From: Perkinsela sp. pyNocScin1
Taxonomy: Eukaryota; Euglenozoa; Kinetoplastea; Prokinetoplastida; Perkinselidae
Reading direction: 5' to 3'
DNA length: 64,000 nucleotides
NCBI GenBank assembly: GCA_964019655.1
Contig: CAXHTR010000006.1
Span: 682,001 to 746,000 of the forward strand
Each line of letters opens with the position of its first letter. The first letter of the stretch is position 1. Of this stretch, positions 1 to 8,576 are shown piece by piece. Under the pieces are notes generated by a model. That model searched no databases, was not told the origin of the DNA, and saw nothing but the letters and a program-made list of their open reading frames with translations. The position numbers and the translations under genes were made by a program.

Positions 1-1
1 T

Positions 2-730
2 CAGCTATCTATCATCTCCTGCGATACACCTGATCTTGCACGCGTAGACTGCGCTTCACTGTCTGACCAGGATTTGCTGGAAATCTTTGTCGGCCAAGTT
101 CAAGATACAATCTATTTCAAGGATAAGGTTTCGTTTTTCCTCGATCTGAATGATTGGGATGGAGTTTCCTTCTATGAAGATGGAAATATTAGACAGATCG
201 ACTGGGAAGATTACTTTAGATCGGGATCTGTTGACTTCAAATGGCTCCCACGAACTCTTGATTTCATTGATCTAAGTAGCAATTCACTAGAAGGTAAAAT
301 TGATGCCACAGATCTTCCTGAAGGGCTAAAAGAGCTCCGGATTTCAACGAACAATTTTGCAGGGAGCTTGGTTTTGAATGACCTCCCTCCTAAGCTGCTT
401 ATGCTCATGGCACAAAGCAATAATTTTTCAGGGGCCATTGACTTATCCAATCTCCCCCCTGAGCTCATCTCGATTTACCTCGACCGGAATAATTTTAGTG
501 CTATTGAGAACATTATCAAGATACCAGCGACTGGGCTAGTAATTTCATTTTATGACAACAAGATTAGGCAGAAGTCAGTCACAATAACTGAGCCAAACAC
601 AACGCTATACAGGCTCGATTTTCGCGGAAATAGTATAAAAGATGTTCTCGATGTGAATGGTAAGCCTGTAGAGCACTCTGCCATAAAGTGTGGACCTCTC
701 GATGACGCTTCATTCGAATGCCTCATTTAA
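2..730 (+). CDS. Family A LRR protein, 5' end outside window
   Basis: The open frame runs from the window edge (first full codon at 2) to TAA at 730, so the start codon lies upstream. The first residues read SIISCDTPDLARVD and then SLSDQDLLEIFV, which is the leader/cap junction seen in the complete genes; only a few residues are missing. About four 23-residue repeats follow from the middle of the protein (LPRTLDFIDL, LPEGLKELRI, LPPKLLMLM, LPPELISIYL), then a degenerate C-terminal repeat containing RGNSIKDVLDVNG. The cap has W but lacks the usual C-x-W / C pair. Secreted LRR protein is inferred from the family; no specific ligand can be named. Confidence 0.88.
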   Translation, partial: QLSIISCDTPDLARVDCASLSDQDLLEIFVGQVQDTIYFKDKVSFFLDLNDWDGVSFYEDGNIRQIDWEDYFRSGSVDFKWLPRTLDFIDLSSNSLEGKIDATDLPEGLKELRISTNNFAGSLVLNDLPPKLLMLMAQSNNFSGAIDLSNLPPELISIYLDRNNFSAIENIIKIPATGLVISFYDNKIRQKSVTITEPNTTLYRLDFRGNSIKDVLDVNGKPVEHSAIKCGPLDDASFECLI

Positions 731-850
731 GACTTAGAATACACTGAATCATCGCATACATGATATAACCATAATAACCGTGTATGACGTAATTTGTCTG
801 TCATATGGTACAAGTAATCTTCTTCCTTTACGTTTTGCAATTTTCATCTA

Positions 851-1771
851 ATGCAACTCCTAGATTTGGTAGGGCTCTCATGCTCTGACATTGCCGGCAT
901 CGGTCGGGTGAATCGTATGAACCTTCCCGACCAGGCCTCAATGGAGCTCCTCGTCGCGCAGATGTCCAATACATCGACTTTCAGAGGCTACGACGGGAAC
1001 TTCCTCGACGTCGAGAAGTGGCGCGGCGTCTGCGTCGATTCCGCGGGTGTGCTCACCCACATCGCGTGGAAGCAGTGCTTTTTCACTTCCCCTGGTACGA
1101 TTGACATGCGTGCACTGCCCACCAATGTACAATTTGTGAACATTGCGGAGAACGGGCTGCATGGCTCGCTGCCCACAGAATCGTTTCCTGATGGTTTAAA
1201 AGAACTTCGCTGCAGTGATAATGCGCTCGAGGGAACGATTGGGCTACAGTCGCTCCCGCCGGCTATGACTGTGCTCGATGCTGGGCGAAATGTGCTTACT
1301 GGTAGCATTGACCTGATATCAGTGCCCACTGGCATGCGTGAGCTCTTGCTGAATGGCAATCAGCTCACAGGGAGCGCTAATCTAACAAAACTCCCGCAGT
1401 CCCTCGAAAAACTGTACTTGAGCTTCAATCGCCTGTCGGGCGAAGTCGACCTGCGCAGCCTCCCCAGTAGTCTCCGTGACCTCTGGCTGCACCGGAACCA
1501 GTTTACGGGTAGAATTCACCTGACGAGCCTACCATCTGGCATGCAGTCGCTGTGCGCGGACGAGAACAAACTGAGCGGGAGTATTGACCTGCATGTTCTA
1601 CCAAAGGGTTTGCGGTCCCTCTATCTCCAGAATAACAAACTTGTCCAAGACGCTGTCGTCGTCGGTGATCTCCCACTGTCGCTGCAAACCATTGACCTGC
1701 ACGGGAACCGCATCGGTCGCGTGGTCGATGGGACGGGCAGGCCTGTTCGGAGCCCCCGCATTCATATTTGA
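851..1771 (+). CDS. Family A LRR protein (about 9 repeats)
   Basis: 306 residues from an ATG preceded by a pyrimidine-rich stretch. Leader MQLLDLVGLSC is followed by the family segment (LPDQASMELLVAQM, residues 28-41) and a degenerate cap with W and C (KWRGVCVD). About nine regular 23-residue repeats fill residues 87-290, with the hydrophobic/Asn/Gly ladder intact (for example LPSSLRDLWLHRNQFTG). The C-terminal cap reads HGNRIGRVVDGTG. The repeats are unusually regular and the gene is GC-richer than its flanks. No transmembrane or anchor segment is seen. An intact secreted LRR protein is the best reading. Confidence 0.92.
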   Translation: MQLLDLVGLSCSDIAGIGRVNRMNLPDQASMELLVAQMSNTSTFRGYDGNFLDVEKWRGVCVDSAGVLTHIAWKQCFFTSPGTIDMRALPTNVQFVNIAENGLHGSLPTESFPDGLKELRCSDNALEGTIGLQSLPPAMTVLDAGRNVLTGSIDLISVPTGMRELLLNGNQLTGSANLTKLPQSLEKLYLSFNRLSGEVDLRSLPSSLRDLWLHRNQFTGRIHLTSLPSGMQSLCADENKLSGSIDLHVLPKGLRSLYLQNNKLVQDAVVVGDLPLSLQTIDLHGNRIGRVVDGTGRPVRSPRIHI

Positions 1772-2189
1772 TAGAGTGTATGAGAGAACGGGGATAATAG
1801 GAATGTGCGTTGCTTGGAATTATTCTTACTATTATTCTTGGTCTGTCTTATAATGAAGATTTGTTATCTAGGCAAGAGATGCGACGAGCTTGTGATGCCC
1901 TTTTGAATATGAGCTGAAATTCTGTGAAAACACGCACTTTGGATCAAGACTTCAAGCAAATGAGGCTTATTTGCCTAGGTTGTGTGAACCGTCGGTATAA
2001 AAGCCAAACTTTGAAGGATCAAAAAATTGAATATCGAATGCCGTGAAAACCAGCAAATTACGACGTAAAGGCATTTCCGAGTAATTTCACTAAAATTATC
2101 ATAGGAATCTGAGATATGAGACAGGCATTGTGTTTCTTCTTACTCATTACTATTAATTTTACTTCCTCTGACCTATCTCTACTGTACCA
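1772..2189. other. Intergenic, no gene seen
   Basis: 418 bases of AT-rich spacer between two + strand genes. No open frame with family motifs, no repeat and no RNA fold was recognised. Confidence 0.6.
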
Positions 2190-2987
2190 ATGATCCGCTT
2201 TCTTTGTGTTTGCCTCGTATACCTATCCGCTGCTGACGAGAGCCCTTCTCGAGCTGTCGCCCTGAGCGACCCCCACATGATGCAGAAGGAATGCATGCAC
2301 CGCCTCTTGCTCGAAGCGTACGGAGCCCGCCCAGGAACGAGAGAGCTTCGACGCGCCCGAAACGATTTCTGGACCGATCGAAGCACTGACTTCCTCGAGT
2401 GGCTCGACACTAACCCAAACGACTCGTTTGTCGATGATTTTTACGGCATTCGCGTCACGTGTAGGGACGGCCTCATAACACATCTCATCATCAACAAGCA
2501 GAGCATGGGAAAGATTCGCTACGCCTGGGCGCCACCGACCGTCGAAGTCCTGAAGATTGAGTTCTGCAGTCAGCGCTTCGTCCTCAGCCCAAAGCTCCTC
2601 CCGCCGCGCGCGCACGCCATCAGCTTCCACTACAACAACATTTTCGGGACGCTCGACCTTGGGGCTCTGCCGGACTTGCTCGAGACCTTTGGCGCCGCCG
2701 ACAACAAAATCGTCGGACCAATCAGCCTCACCCAGCTGCCGCCACGGCTGCGCTCGCTCAATTTGCGGGACAATCTGATTGCTCAAGGTGTCGTGCAGGT
2801 GGCCAATGTGCCGAGCCTGTGCCGAATCGTGCGGCTCGCAGGGAACCAGATCGGCAGGTTCGAGGCCGTTTTCGAGGACGAGGACATTGACTGGACGATA
2901 TTTGAGCTCGAGCGGGACACGGGGAAGAGCAGCAGCTGGTTTGACACCATATTTTCCGACGGAGTTGTAAATTTTTGGGATGTATAG
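2190..2987 (+). CDS. Divergent LRR protein (family C-like)
   Basis: 265 residues. Hydrophobic leader MIRFLCVCLVYLSAADE is followed by an Arg-rich segment (residues 45-70), a cap relic (GIRVTC) and the motif APPTVEVLKI that corresponds to WLPPTxxxxxI of family C. Only three clear repeats follow (LPPRAHAISFH, LPDLLETFGA, LPPRLRSLNL), then a C-terminal LAGNQIG cap and an extra acidic tail ending NFWDV. The gene is noticeably GC-rich compared with neighbours. A long antisense open frame is a by-product of that composition. Placement between A and C families is uncertain. Confidence 0.82.
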   Translation: MIRFLCVCLVYLSAADESPSRAVALSDPHMMQKECMHRLLLEAYGARPGTRELRRARNDFWTDRSTDFLEWLDTNPNDSFVDDFYGIRVTCRDGLITHLIINKQSMGKIRYAWAPPTVEVLKIEFCSQRFVLSPKLLPPRAHAISFHYNNIFGTLDLGALPDLLETFGAADNKIVGPISLTQLPPRLRSLNLRDNLIAQGVVQVANVPSLCRIVRLAGNQIGRFEAVFEDEDIDWTIFELERDTGKSSSWFDTIFSDGVVNFWDV

Positions 2988-3242
2988 GTGAAAATGATAT
3001 TTTTCGGAGGGATTTGAGAGTTTCATGCCGTTTCATTCTCTATCGATTAATTCTTGTACTGTGATCATCTAATACAAATGATTCGGAGTAAGTTTGGGGT
3101 CAGATTATGCTGAAAAACTATTCATATCCGAGAATGGCATAATGGTGGTATTCGTCAATAATAGAAGATTTCAGTGTCGAACGCTTCGCATCTCTCATTT
3201 TTGTAGTACAAATTACATTCTGTGCCATTTCATCCAACTCCA

Positions 3243-3913
3243 ATGTACCCGAGCATACGCAGTATCCACTTTCTCTTTTCCGCTGACTCAACCTCTATCG
3301 GCCGCTTTGACCCATCAATGCTTACTGACCGCGAGCTGATGCAGCTCTTTTTCACGCCTGATGAATCAGACCCGCAGAACTACTATCGATACGGTGACAT
3401 CGACGACGCGTGCACGTGATGGGTGTCAAATGCTCATCAGAGGGAAGTGTCGTCGAGATCTCTTGGATAACCTTCACGCTGAACATAATAGGAAGCATTG
3501 ATTTTAAGAGAGTACCACCAAATATCAATCGTATTAGTTTCTTGTATGAAGAGCTCAGAAGCAAGGTGCAAACGAGCCTCTTGCCGCACTCGCTCACATA
3601 CATCTGTATAGAAGGCTGCTCGTTCACTGGAACGCTCAACATGGGCGCATTAGCCCCACGAATGCAATCATTTTACTGTTGTGGCAACTTGATCAGTAAA
3701 GTGACGAGCCCTCGCAATCTCCCAGTATCGCTGCTCGTCTTGCAGATCTCTGAGTCGAATCTCTCGCACAAAGCTATCGAAATAGGTAAGCTTCCAAACT
3801 CTGACATTGCCGTCGATCTGAGACGCAGCGGTTTTACAGAAGTTATGTGCGAAGACCCCAGTGATGCAGATAGGGTGCGTCTCGTGATATATAGAATCAC
3901 ATCAAATAAATAA
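3243..3913 (+). pseudogene. Family D LRR gene with a single-base frameshift
   Basis: The 5' part from ATG 3243 encodes leader MYPSIRSIHFLFSADS, the family D segment IGRFDPSMLTDRELMQLFF and TPDESDP, ending DDACT at a TGA (3417-3419). The rest of the protein (GVKCSSEGSVV, then degenerate repeats and a C-terminal LPNSDIAVDL segment) is open in the next frame to TAA 3913. Intact paralogues at 33289, 46746 and 48235 read DDAC(T/S)W directly into the G-V-x-C cap, so one base appears lost in the Trp codon at about 3417. It could be a sequencing error; otherwise this is a young pseudogene. It sits directly upstream of a family B gene. Confidence 0.85.
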
Positions 3914-4000
3914 AGCCACATCTGATATTCAAATTTTTCTGATGTTTGAAAATTTCAGCTCAGTTCATCTTTTATTCTTTATGACACTGACTCACCTCTA

Positions 4001-5320
4001 ATGGAACAATACGAAGAAAGAGTACTTCGCATCACCAAGCGCCAACTTCTGCGAATCCACCGCGCGCAACCAGTCCTGACAGAAGGCCTTCTTCTCGCCA
4101 GTGAATCCGATCAGACAATGCCACACAAAATTTCCATGGACTTCATCATAGACCTATGCCGCTTCTCCCAAAAGATGAAATGGCTGTGCGAATGGGGTCC
4201 AGAAACTATTGATGAGATAAACAGATCACCAAGCAATGATCCTGCAGAATTCATAACACAGAAAGGCCTTGAATTATACCGAGAGGACCGAAGCAGAGAT
4301 AACTGCCTCCCACGCGCTCAAATGCTCGCGCTTCTTCAAGATTCGAGCCAAAACTGGGACCGCATTATCCTCGGCTCGTATGACCCGCTCTTCTTCACTT
4401 TCTTACACCTGCATCCCTGCGACGAGCTTCGACTTGACTTTGATGATGTGAAGCTTACACGAGATGACATTCACAACATCGCCAAGTGCACAAATCTTCG
4501 GCTCATAGACTTCGGGTTAAATATTGTTCCTTTCAAGTACATGCAAGCGCTGCAGCGTCTCCCGGACCTCGAAGTTCTCAATGGCCTTCGTCCCGACTCG
4601 CCTATGGATAATATCAGAGCGCTCATGCGCTTCCCAAGGCTCAAGAATCTCGAAGTCCCTATTCCAGAGTATTTGCACAGAAATGACCTTCCGAATGTTG
4701 TTTCGTACATTGAAGGCCGACAAGCCCTCGCAAGACAGGTGCTTGTCATATTTACAGATCAACTTGATATTTATCATGCGCTTTCCAAGTGCACACAGCT
4801 GCAGAGTATCAATCTCGATGAGCTTGACACCCCAGAGGTGAATAACGCGCATGTGCTCTTTTCGAGTCCGGCGATTCAGAAGAGTGTGCAGCATGTCCGA
4901 ATGGGGGCGAACGCAAGGTCTAGAACGTTCTCCTTGCTACAAAATTGTAAAAACATCCGATGGCTTGAGTTTAGCAGAGCTGATATCACTACAGTTGAGC
5001 TCAGCGCTATAATTCAGGCAAATGCACACCACATGAGCACTTTGAAGCTTTTTGGCTGCTACAACGTCGGAGATGCGCTTCTCGAGGACATTGCGGGATG
5101 CAGGAGCCTTGTGAACGTTGATCTTGAAGAAACAGGGGTGAGCCTTGAGGCGGTAGAAGCGTACAGAGCAGCGAAGCGCCGGAATTGGCAGGCTTTGACG
5201 TACACAGAGAACACTGGCAGCACATGGCCAGTTGTACCTGGGGTGTACGAAGCGGAACCGGAAGAGGAGGATTGGGAAGAGCTAGATAGTACCGAGGAGA
5301 CTGAAAGTGAAGTTGACTAG
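4001..5320 (+). CDS. Family B RNI-like LRR protein, copy 1
   Basis: 439 residues, no signal peptide or membrane segment, so an intracellular protein is inferred. Residues 1-80 form a conserved helical N-domain (RITKRQLLRIHRAQP; FSQKMKWLCEWGPE). From about residue 150 irregular repeats of RNI / Cys-containing type follow: CTNLRLIDFG, LPDLEVLNGL, CTQLQSINLD, CKNIRWLEFS, STLKLFGCYNVGD, GCRSLVNVDLEETGVS. The tail is strongly acidic (EEEDWEELDSTEETESEVD). Such repeats often mediate protein-protein contacts; no F-box or catalytic domain is recognised. It is the first of three tandem copies. A pyrimidine-rich tract with an AG lies about 40 bases upstream of the ATG. Confidence 0.9.
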   Translation: MEQYEERVLRITKRQLLRIHRAQPVLTEGLLLASESDQTMPHKISMDFIIDLCRFSQKMKWLCEWGPETIDEINRSPSNDPAEFITQKGLELYREDRSRDNCLPRAQMLALLQDSSQNWDRIILGSYDPLFFTFLHLHPCDELRLDFDDVKLTRDDIHNIAKCTNLRLIDFGLNIVPFKYMQALQRLPDLEVLNGLRPDSPMDNIRALMRFPRLKNLEVPIPEYLHRNDLPNVVSYIEGRQALARQVLVIFTDQLDIYHALSKCTQLQSINLDELDTPEVNNAHVLFSSPAIQKSVQHVRMGANARSRTFSLLQNCKNIRWLEFSRADITTVELSAIIQANAHHMSTLKLFGCYNVGDALLEDIAGCRSLVNVDLEETGVSLEAVEAYRAAKRRNWQALTYTENTGSTWPVVPGVYEAEPEEEDWEELDSTEETESEVD

Positions 5321-5399
5321 CTGAGAAGGAAGAAAAAGTTTGCCTGGTATATTGGTGAAATGCTCATCTGTAATAGGTAGGAAATCCTCCTGAACAAAG

Positions 5400-5560
5400 T
5401 TTTCGGCTCTTAACCTTCAAAGATCTCGAAAAATCTATTAAAAAAGGTAAGCTTCCGATTTCCGACACGGTCGTCGATCTGGGAATCAGTCATTTTACCA
5501 AAGTCATGTGCAAAGTAGATTTGATGAATGCCTTCGATGATTGCGGATTTAAGCACATTT
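5400..5560 (+). pseudogene. Relic of a family D gene 3' end
   Basis: Between two tandem family B genes, the sequence from about 5433 matches the 3' end of the family D gene at 3781-3880. It shares GGTAAGCTTCC, then codons for a VVDLG / FTKVMC segment equivalent to AVDLR / FTEVMC. No start or repeat region remains. Its position upstream of B copy 2 mirrors the D gene upstream of B copy 1, so it is a decayed half of a duplicated D+B unit. Confidence 0.75.
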
Positions 5561-5591
5561 TCCCTTTTTCATGTAATTCTCTTTCTCTTCA

Positions 5592-6920
5592 ATGGAACGA
5601 TACGACGAAAGAGTAGCTCGAATCACGAAGCGCCAACTTTTACGGATCCACCGCGCGCAGCCAGCCTTGACAGAAAGCCTCCTCCTCGCCAGTGAATCGG
5701 ACAAGACAGTCCCAAAAAGACTTTCCATGGACTTTATCTTAGACCTGTGCTGCTTCTCCCAAAAGATGAAGTGGCTGTGCGAGTGGGGCCCAGAAACAAT
5801 TGATGAGACAAACAGATCACCGAGCAATGATCCTGCAGAATTTGTTGAAAGAAAATGCAGAGATTTATTCTTAGAAAAGCGCATAGGTCGGAGTGATCAG
5901 AAGCTTCCGAATGATCAGATCCTCGCATTTTTGCAAGATTCGAGCCAAAACTGGGACCGCATCATCCTCGAGTCGTATGACCCGCTCTTCTTCACATACT
6001 TGCATCTGCACCCTTGTGATGAGCTGCGACTTCAGTTTGAAGGTGTGAAGCTCACACGAGATGATATTCGAAACATCGCCAAGTGCACGAATCTCCGACG
6101 CATACACTTTGGTCTGATCAATGTGCCTTCTGAATTCATGCAAGACCTGCAGCGCCTGCCGGACCTCGAAGTGCTCGATTGCCTCTATCCGGAGACACCG
6201 ATGGATAACATTCGAACGCTCATGCGCTTCCCAAGGCTTACGAATGTTGAGTTGCCTATAATCCCAGAGAATTTGAGCAGCAATGACCTGCAAAATGTTG
6301 TTTCGTACATTGAAGGCCGCAGGGCTTACGCGAGACAGGTGCTCATTGTATTTCTGGAGCAGCATGATATTTACCATGCGCTCTCCCAGTGCACACATCT
6401 GCAAAGCATCAACATCGACGGTTTGGACAATCCACCTGAAAATGACGTGCATTTGCTCTTTTCGAGCCCAACGATTCAACAAAGCGTGCGGCATGTACGA
6501 ATAGGGGCGAGTGTGGGGTCTCGAGCTTTGTCTTTATTAGCAAAGTGTACGAACATACGCTGGCTTGAGTTTAGCAGATCTGAGGTCACTTCAGCTGAGC
6601 TTTCCCTTATTATTCGTGCCAATGCACACCACATGAGCACTTTGAAGCTCTTCGCCTGCTACAATGTTGATGATATGCTACTTGGTGCCATTGCAGGCTG
6701 CAGGAGCCTACACTCTATTGATCTCGAAGAAACAGGGGTGAGCGCTGAAGTAGTGGAAGCGTACAGAGCGTCGCAGCTACCCAGTTGGCAAGATTTGAAA
6801 TATAAGGAGAGCACGGGGTATCCATTCGGTCGCATGCCGCAGCAAGATGGAGTGGAAATGGAAGCGGGGGAGTGGGAAGAGTACAACAGTTCTGAGGAGA
6901 CTGAAAGTGAATTTGAATAG
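5592..6920 (+). CDS. Family B RNI-like LRR protein, copy 2
   Basis: 442 residues, closely similar along its whole length to the gene at 4001 (same RITKRQLLRIHRAQP start, same CTNLRRIHFG, CTNIRWLEFS and GCRSLHSIDLEETGVS repeats and the same acidic C-terminal tail ending ETESEFE). There is no leader. Differences include a longer loop at about residues 90-105 (ERKCRDLFLEKRIGR). The 3' flanks of copies 1 and 2 are also alike (TGCTCATCTG, AATAGGTAGG, TTTTCGGCT), which dates the duplication as fairly recent. Intracellular scaffold or adaptor is the most that can be inferred. Confidence 0.9.
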   Translation: MERYDERVARITKRQLLRIHRAQPALTESLLLASESDKTVPKRLSMDFILDLCCFSQKMKWLCEWGPETIDETNRSPSNDPAEFVERKCRDLFLEKRIGRSDQKLPNDQILAFLQDSSQNWDRIILESYDPLFFTYLHLHPCDELRLQFEGVKLTRDDIRNIAKCTNLRRIHFGLINVPSEFMQDLQRLPDLEVLDCLYPETPMDNIRTLMRFPRLTNVELPIIPENLSSNDLQNVVSYIEGRRAYARQVLIVFLEQHDIYHALSQCTHLQSINIDGLDNPPENDVHLLFSSPTIQQSVRHVRIGASVGSRALSLLAKCTNIRWLEFSRSEVTSAELSLIIRANAHHMSTLKLFACYNVDDMLLGAIAGCRSLHSIDLEETGVSAEVVEAYRASQLPSWQDLKYKESTGYPFGRMPQQDGVEMEAGEWEEYNSSEETESEFE

Positions 6921-7162
6921 TTACGAAGGAGAAAATATTCTGGCATGTTGAAATTGAAAGTAAAAGCATCATGATATGAAGAGTCGAGATTATCCGAATA
7001 TACGACTGATATGCTCATCTGAAATAGGTAGGTTATATGTCTAGCAAAATTTTCGGCTTTCAGCCTTCAGTGAGCCCAAGCTGAATGCCGACAGAACGTC
7101 TGATTCTCTGTTTTGAGTAACACTGAAGGATATAAGTGTATTTGCTACCAATTTCTAATTTG

Positions 7163-8389
7163 ATGGAAAATGATGATGACTGGGTGTATCATATCACCAA
7201 GCGTGAGCTATTGCGCAGGCACAGAGCGCAGCCGACTCTCGTTGAAAGCCTCCTGCTCGCTCATAGAATTGATGAGCGATCAAAGCACAGGTCCAAGGAC
7301 CTCTCGATGGACTTCATTCTCGACCTGTGCCGTTTTTCTCAAAAAATGAAGTGGCTCTGCCCCTGGGGGCCCGAAGTAGTCGACGAGATAAACCGATCAC
7401 CAAGTAGTGAGGAGGCGCTTCGTATTAAAGTGGAAAGCAGGGGATCGCTCACAGCGCGCTGTTGGGAGAATTTTCTTCCTTGCAGCCAAATTCTGTCTCT
7501 ATTACAGGATGCCGAGGAAAAATGGGACCGCATCAGTCTCGGCATGTACGACCCTTGCTTCTTCGCACTATTGCACCTGCATCCGCTTGATGAGCTCAGG
7601 CTCGATTTTTATGACCATAAGCTTTCGAGCGATGATATACAGAACATTTGCAAATGCACTCACCTCAAATTTATACAAACAGGTGCCGAGCGAGTTTTCT
7701 TCAAGACTATCGCTGGGCTTCAGCGTCTGCCACATCTTCAGATTCTCTGTAAGCCGCATCGTGGATCACAGAAGACATACTTCAGAAATCGAATATGCGC
7801 TCCGAGAGATGCAACGATACATTTGTCCGACTGCTCATCGACCGATTCGTACACTGTCATTGCGTATATTAATGCGCACAGAACCTTTGCGCGGCAGATT
7901 TTACTCTGGGATAGAGTGGATTTGGAGATATCGCAAGCCCTTGCAAAGTGCACATCGGTGAAAAGTATAATTGTGAAGGACGTGGGCCTTGTTACAAACA
8001 ACAATCTTCATGCGCTCTTTGCAAGCCCAAAGATACAAAAAACTTTACAGAGCATTTTAAATGTTGGGGACCGGGGCGATATGGAACTCGCTGCGCTTCA
8101 AGCGTGCACGAGCTTACGCTGGCTTGAGTTTGTTCTCATGGACATAAGTGCTGAGACAATTTGCGCCATCATCCAAGCAAACGCACAGCACATGTGCAGT
8201 GTTCTCATTTATTGCTGTTTCAACGTTGGCGATGCGGTCCTCGAGGCCATCGCGGGATGTAGAAGTCTTCACCTTGTAAACCTCGTTGAGACGGGTGTGA
8301 CCCCAGAGGCAGTCGCATCGTACAAAGCGCACATGCGACCAAACTGGCAGGTTTTAAATTACACGGAAAGAGTTCATAGCCAACAGTGA
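7163..8389 (+). CDS. Family B RNI-like LRR protein, copy 3
   Basis: I choose ATG 7163 (MENDDDWVYHITKRELL), because it aligns with the starts of the other two copies; a GTG-initiated extension to 7136 has no counterpart. The product is 408 residues, more divergent than copies 1 and 2, and it lacks the acidic C-terminal tail, ending soon after NWQVLNYTERVHSQQ. The N-domain (LSMDFILDLCRFSQKMKWLCPWGPE) and the repeats (CTHLKFIQTG, CTSVKSIIV, CTSLRWLEF, GCRSLHLVNLVETGVT) are intact. Its upstream flank repeats part of the 3' flank seen after copy 1. Confidence 0.88.
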   Translation: MENDDDWVYHITKRELLRRHRAQPTLVESLLLAHRIDERSKHRSKDLSMDFILDLCRFSQKMKWLCPWGPEVVDEINRSPSSEEALRIKVESRGSLTARCWENFLPCSQILSLLQDAEEKWDRISLGMYDPCFFALLHLHPLDELRLDFYDHKLSSDDIQNICKCTHLKFIQTGAERVFFKTIAGLQRLPHLQILCKPHRGSQKTYFRNRICAPRDATIHLSDCSSTDSYTVIAYINAHRTFARQILLWDRVDLEISQALAKCTSVKSIIVKDVGLVTNNNLHALFASPKIQKTLQSILNVGDRGDMELAALQACTSLRWLEFVLMDISAETICAIIQANAQHMCSVLIYCCFNVGDAVLEAIAGCRSLHLVNLVETGVTPEAVASYKAHMRPNWQVLNYTERVHSQQ

Positions 8390-8576
8390 GGCTTTCGGCT
8401 TCAGTTGGAAGGGCATATTAGCGTCATCAGATAGCTCTGCATCGACATTGAGGAACAATCTTCCGCCTCAGATCGAATTATCCTCGCTGATGCAGCCCCA
8501 GTAAAATCGTTTTTAATCTAACGCTTCGATTCAGGCCAAAACACTTCAACTACTTCAAAACACAAATATCATACGA

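Noticed and set aside
2223-3026. 267-codon antisense open frame opposite the gene at 2190
   Set aside because: It follows from the high GC content of the sense gene; the sense strand has leader, PPT motif and repeats, the antisense has none.
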